64,000 nt of DNA from Streptomyces sp. LBL (GTDB lineage Bacteria; Actinomycetota; Actinomycetes; Streptomycetales; Streptomycetaceae), in NCBI RefSeq assembly GCF_029893585.1, contig NZ_JARXYX010000019.1, positions 123,097-187,096 of the forward strand, in the 5' to 3' direction. Under the pieces are notes generated by a model. That model ran no database searches, was not told the origin of the DNA, and saw only the letters and a list, made by a program, of their open reading frames with translations. Shown here piece by piece: positions 62,374 to 64,000 of the stretch; the first letter of the stretch is position 1; each line of letters opens with the position of its first letter. The translations under genes were made by a program, and so were the position numbers.

Positions 62374-63525
62374 TCAGCAGGAGAGATTGCCGCCCGGGCT
62401 GACCCCGAGGACCGCGGTGAACCTCTGGTACGCGCTCACCCGGCTCTGCACCTGCGTGGGGTTCTTCCCATCGCATTCGAGAGAGCCGTTGATGGCGCGG
62501 ATGGTCTGTCCGAAGCCCGCCTGGTTCACCATCGCGTTGTGCGGGGTCATCGAGCCGGCGCCGGTCGACGTGTTCCAGAACCACAGACCGGTGCGCCAGG
62601 CCACGGCGGAATCGTTCTGAACCAGCCAGGGGTTGTGAAGCAGGTCGATGCCGAGGGCATCACCTGCCGCCTTGTAGTTGAAGTTCCAGCTGAGCTGAAT
62701 GGGGCCGCGCCCGTAGTAGGCGGACTGACCGGCCGGGCAACCGTACGGCTGGCTCGAGTCGCAGTAGTGCGGGTAGTTGGCGGTGTTCTGCTCCACCACA
62801 TAGACCAGGCCGCCGGTCTCGTGATTGACGTTGGCGAGGAAGGCGGCCGCCTCTTGCTTCTTGACCGTGTCGCTGCCGGTCTTCGCGAACGCCGGGTAGG
62901 AGCTCAGCGCCGCTACCAGCCCGCTGTAGGTGTAGAAGCTGTTCCGGTTCGGGAACATCTGGTTGAACTGGGCCTCGCTGACCACGAAGCCGGACGTCGA
63001 ACCGCCCCCGCTCGCAGGTGCCGTCCACTTCTGGTTCGACTTGCCGGTGCAGGTCCAGATCTGCAGCGGGGTGCCGTTGGCGGAGTTGTTCTCGCGGACG
63101 TCCAGGCACTTGTCGGCGGCGGGGTTGACGATGTCGCGAGCCGCGGTGACCACCCACTGCTGATTGGCGCCGCCCGTGCAGTCCCACAGCTGAACGGCCG
63201 CGCCGTCCGCCGTGCTGCGCTCGACGACGTCGAGGCACTTCCCAAGCGCACGCAGGGTTCCATCTCCTGAATTGGACCAGATCTGAGCGTTGGTCCCATT
63301 GCAGTCGTAGAGCTGCACGGGTGTGCCGTTCGTACTGTCCGCCGACGCGATGTCGACGCACTTGCCGGCCAGCCCCTGGATCTGGCCATCCGCTGCCGAG
63401 GCGGTCGGCACGGCCACGAACAGTGCGGCGATGAGTGCGGCAAGCACCGTGAGTGCTGTCAGCACCGCGGACGTGGCAGAAGAAACGCGTCTCTCTGGTA
63501 ACTGATGGACGAGGGATGTGGGCAT
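62374..63525 (-). CDS. Secreted GH19 chitinase with N-terminal ricin-type lectin
   Basis: A 383-residue enzyme. The signal peptide (1-45, ending ASAA) is followed by a ricin B lectin domain (about 46-170; AQIWSN, NQQWVV, NQKWTA repeats) and the GH19 catalytic domain (about 180-383). The catalytic Glu lies in ANVNHETGGLVYV, and the second Glu region in YYGRGPIQLSWNFNYKAAG, typical of family 19. It degrades chitin of fungal walls. ATG 63525 follows AAGGAG. The lectin closely resembles the one on the neighbouring lyase. Confidence 0.93.
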   Translation of the reverse strand: MPTSLVHQLPERRVSSATSAVLTALTVLAALIAALFVAVPTASAADGQIQGLAGKCVDIASADSTNGTPVQLYDCNGTNAQIWSNSGDGTLRALGKCLDVVERSTADGAAVQLWDCTGGANQQWVVTAARDIVNPAADKCLDVRENNSANGTPLQIWTCTGKSNQKWTAPASGGGSTSGFVVSEAQFNQMFPNRNSFYTYSGLVAALSSYPAFAKTGSDTVKKQEAAAFLANVNHETGGLVYVVEQNTANYPHYCDSSQPYGCPAGQSAYYGRGPIQLSWNFNYKAAGDALGIDLLHNPWLVQNDSAVAWRTGLWFWNTSTGAGSMTPHNAMVNQAGFGQTIRAINGSLECDGKNPTQVQSRVSAYQRFTAVLGVSPGGNLSC

Positions 63526-63840
63526 GCGGATACCACTCCTTGGTCGGCTCGAGGCCGCGAATGTGTGAGAAACGGGGGATCTTCCCCGTAGGCGTCGGTG
63601 TTCCCTGGCGTGAGGCCGTGCCGCTCCTGGGTGAGACGGCGTGGACCGCCGCCTGCCCAACACAACCGCCAGGGTGTCTATAGCTTGTTGACGGCCGCTC
63701 CACGGACCGTTGACTTCCGCCTCGCAGCGTCTCGCGCGCCATGTGCAGGAACAGGAATCTCGCGGGCCACATACCCTCGGGACTGGCTCACCACCATGAT
63801 CACCGGCGGCCGAACACCAAGATCCTCGACAGAGCCAAGG
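63526..63840. other. Promoter region of the chitinase gene
   Basis: No gene is seen. I looked for, but did not find, the 12-bp chitinase direct repeats or a DasR site. Confidence 0.4.
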
Positions 63841-63975
63841 TTAGACTTCGGGCGTGATCCGCCCGGTTGCCCCGGAAGCCTGGCCGCGCCTGCCGGCTTC
63901 GGACGTGTCGACGGTCAGGCAATTCCCCACGATCTGCATGATCAGCGTCATGTAATTCCCCACCCCTGCGATCAC
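63841..63975 (-). CDS. Possible 44-codon ORF
   Basis: GTG 63975 to TAA 63841 reads VIAGVGNYMTLIMQIVGNCL then TVDTSEAGRRGQASGATGRITPEV. It has a hydrophobic first half; GGGGAG precedes the GTG, but too closely. A direct repeat (aattccccac) lies inside. Treat it as tentative; it may be a shadow of a gene beyond the window. Confidence 0.25.
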   Translation of the reverse strand: MIAGVGNYMTLIMQIVGNCLTVDTSEAGRRGQASGATGRITPEV

Positions 63976-64000
63976 GACTCCCCATGGGGACAGCGAATCC

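Overview
The window is high-GC actinobacterial DNA from a Streptomyces or close relative. Third codon positions are G/C saturated, SD-led genes alternate with leaderless ones, and Streptomyces-type families are abundant (GlnA2-type synthetase, AfsR/SARP regulator, XRE-DUF5753/DUF397 pairs, DUF6243, Rsm22-like protein, secreted Tat enzymes). A single TTA codon was noticed, in a 43-codon gene. No rRNA, tRNA or CRISPR array was recognised.

Layout. 1-8900: end of nadE, a secreted S53 peptidase, a DUF305/DUF3105 pair, small membrane proteins, a decayed flavohaemoglobin start, glnA2, and a lone tyrosine recombinase lacking its catalytic Tyr. 8900-16700: GlxA-type regulator with divergent cupin, a Tn3 transposase relic, two drug-type MFS exporters, a membrane EEP nuclease/phosphatase, a TetR regulator behind an IS200/IS605-like remnant. 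16800-28800: conserved backbone with panB, thyA (followed by a dihydrofolate reductase broken by two single-base losses), a DrrAB-like ABC exporter preceded by helically phased direct repeats and facing a large SARP regulator, an M50 protease, npdG and a sialidase. 28850-32500: apparent island (truncated MFS, GH39 enzyme, ROK regulator, OppF relic). 32500-34400: map and a PhzF protein. 34600-38000: gene graveyard (NRPS/upp chimera, serC relic) around an MFS/GntR pair. 38060-42430: iron-box controlled efeOBU operon plus a lipoprotein.

42580-52000: ordinary accessory genes, including a prim-pol protein, TetR/DUF6243 pair with operators, Rsm22-like protein, serine hydrolase, Bcr-type MFS, Gfo/Idh oxidoreductase, a frameshifted phoD and a MazG-like enzyme. 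52040-60340: conflict/defence-like neighbourhood with an HATPase/XRE-DUF5753/DUF397 set, a pglY (BREX-2) relic, an antitoxin/PIN-toxin pair, a DUF6879 pair, and an NB-ARC-TPR NLR whose N-terminus shares a short motif with the C-terminus of the small helical protein encoded just upstream. That last pair has the layout of an amyloid-signalling effector/NLR system and is the most interesting item here. 60600-63525: two secreted polysaccharide-degrading enzymes, each with a ricin-type lectin domain.
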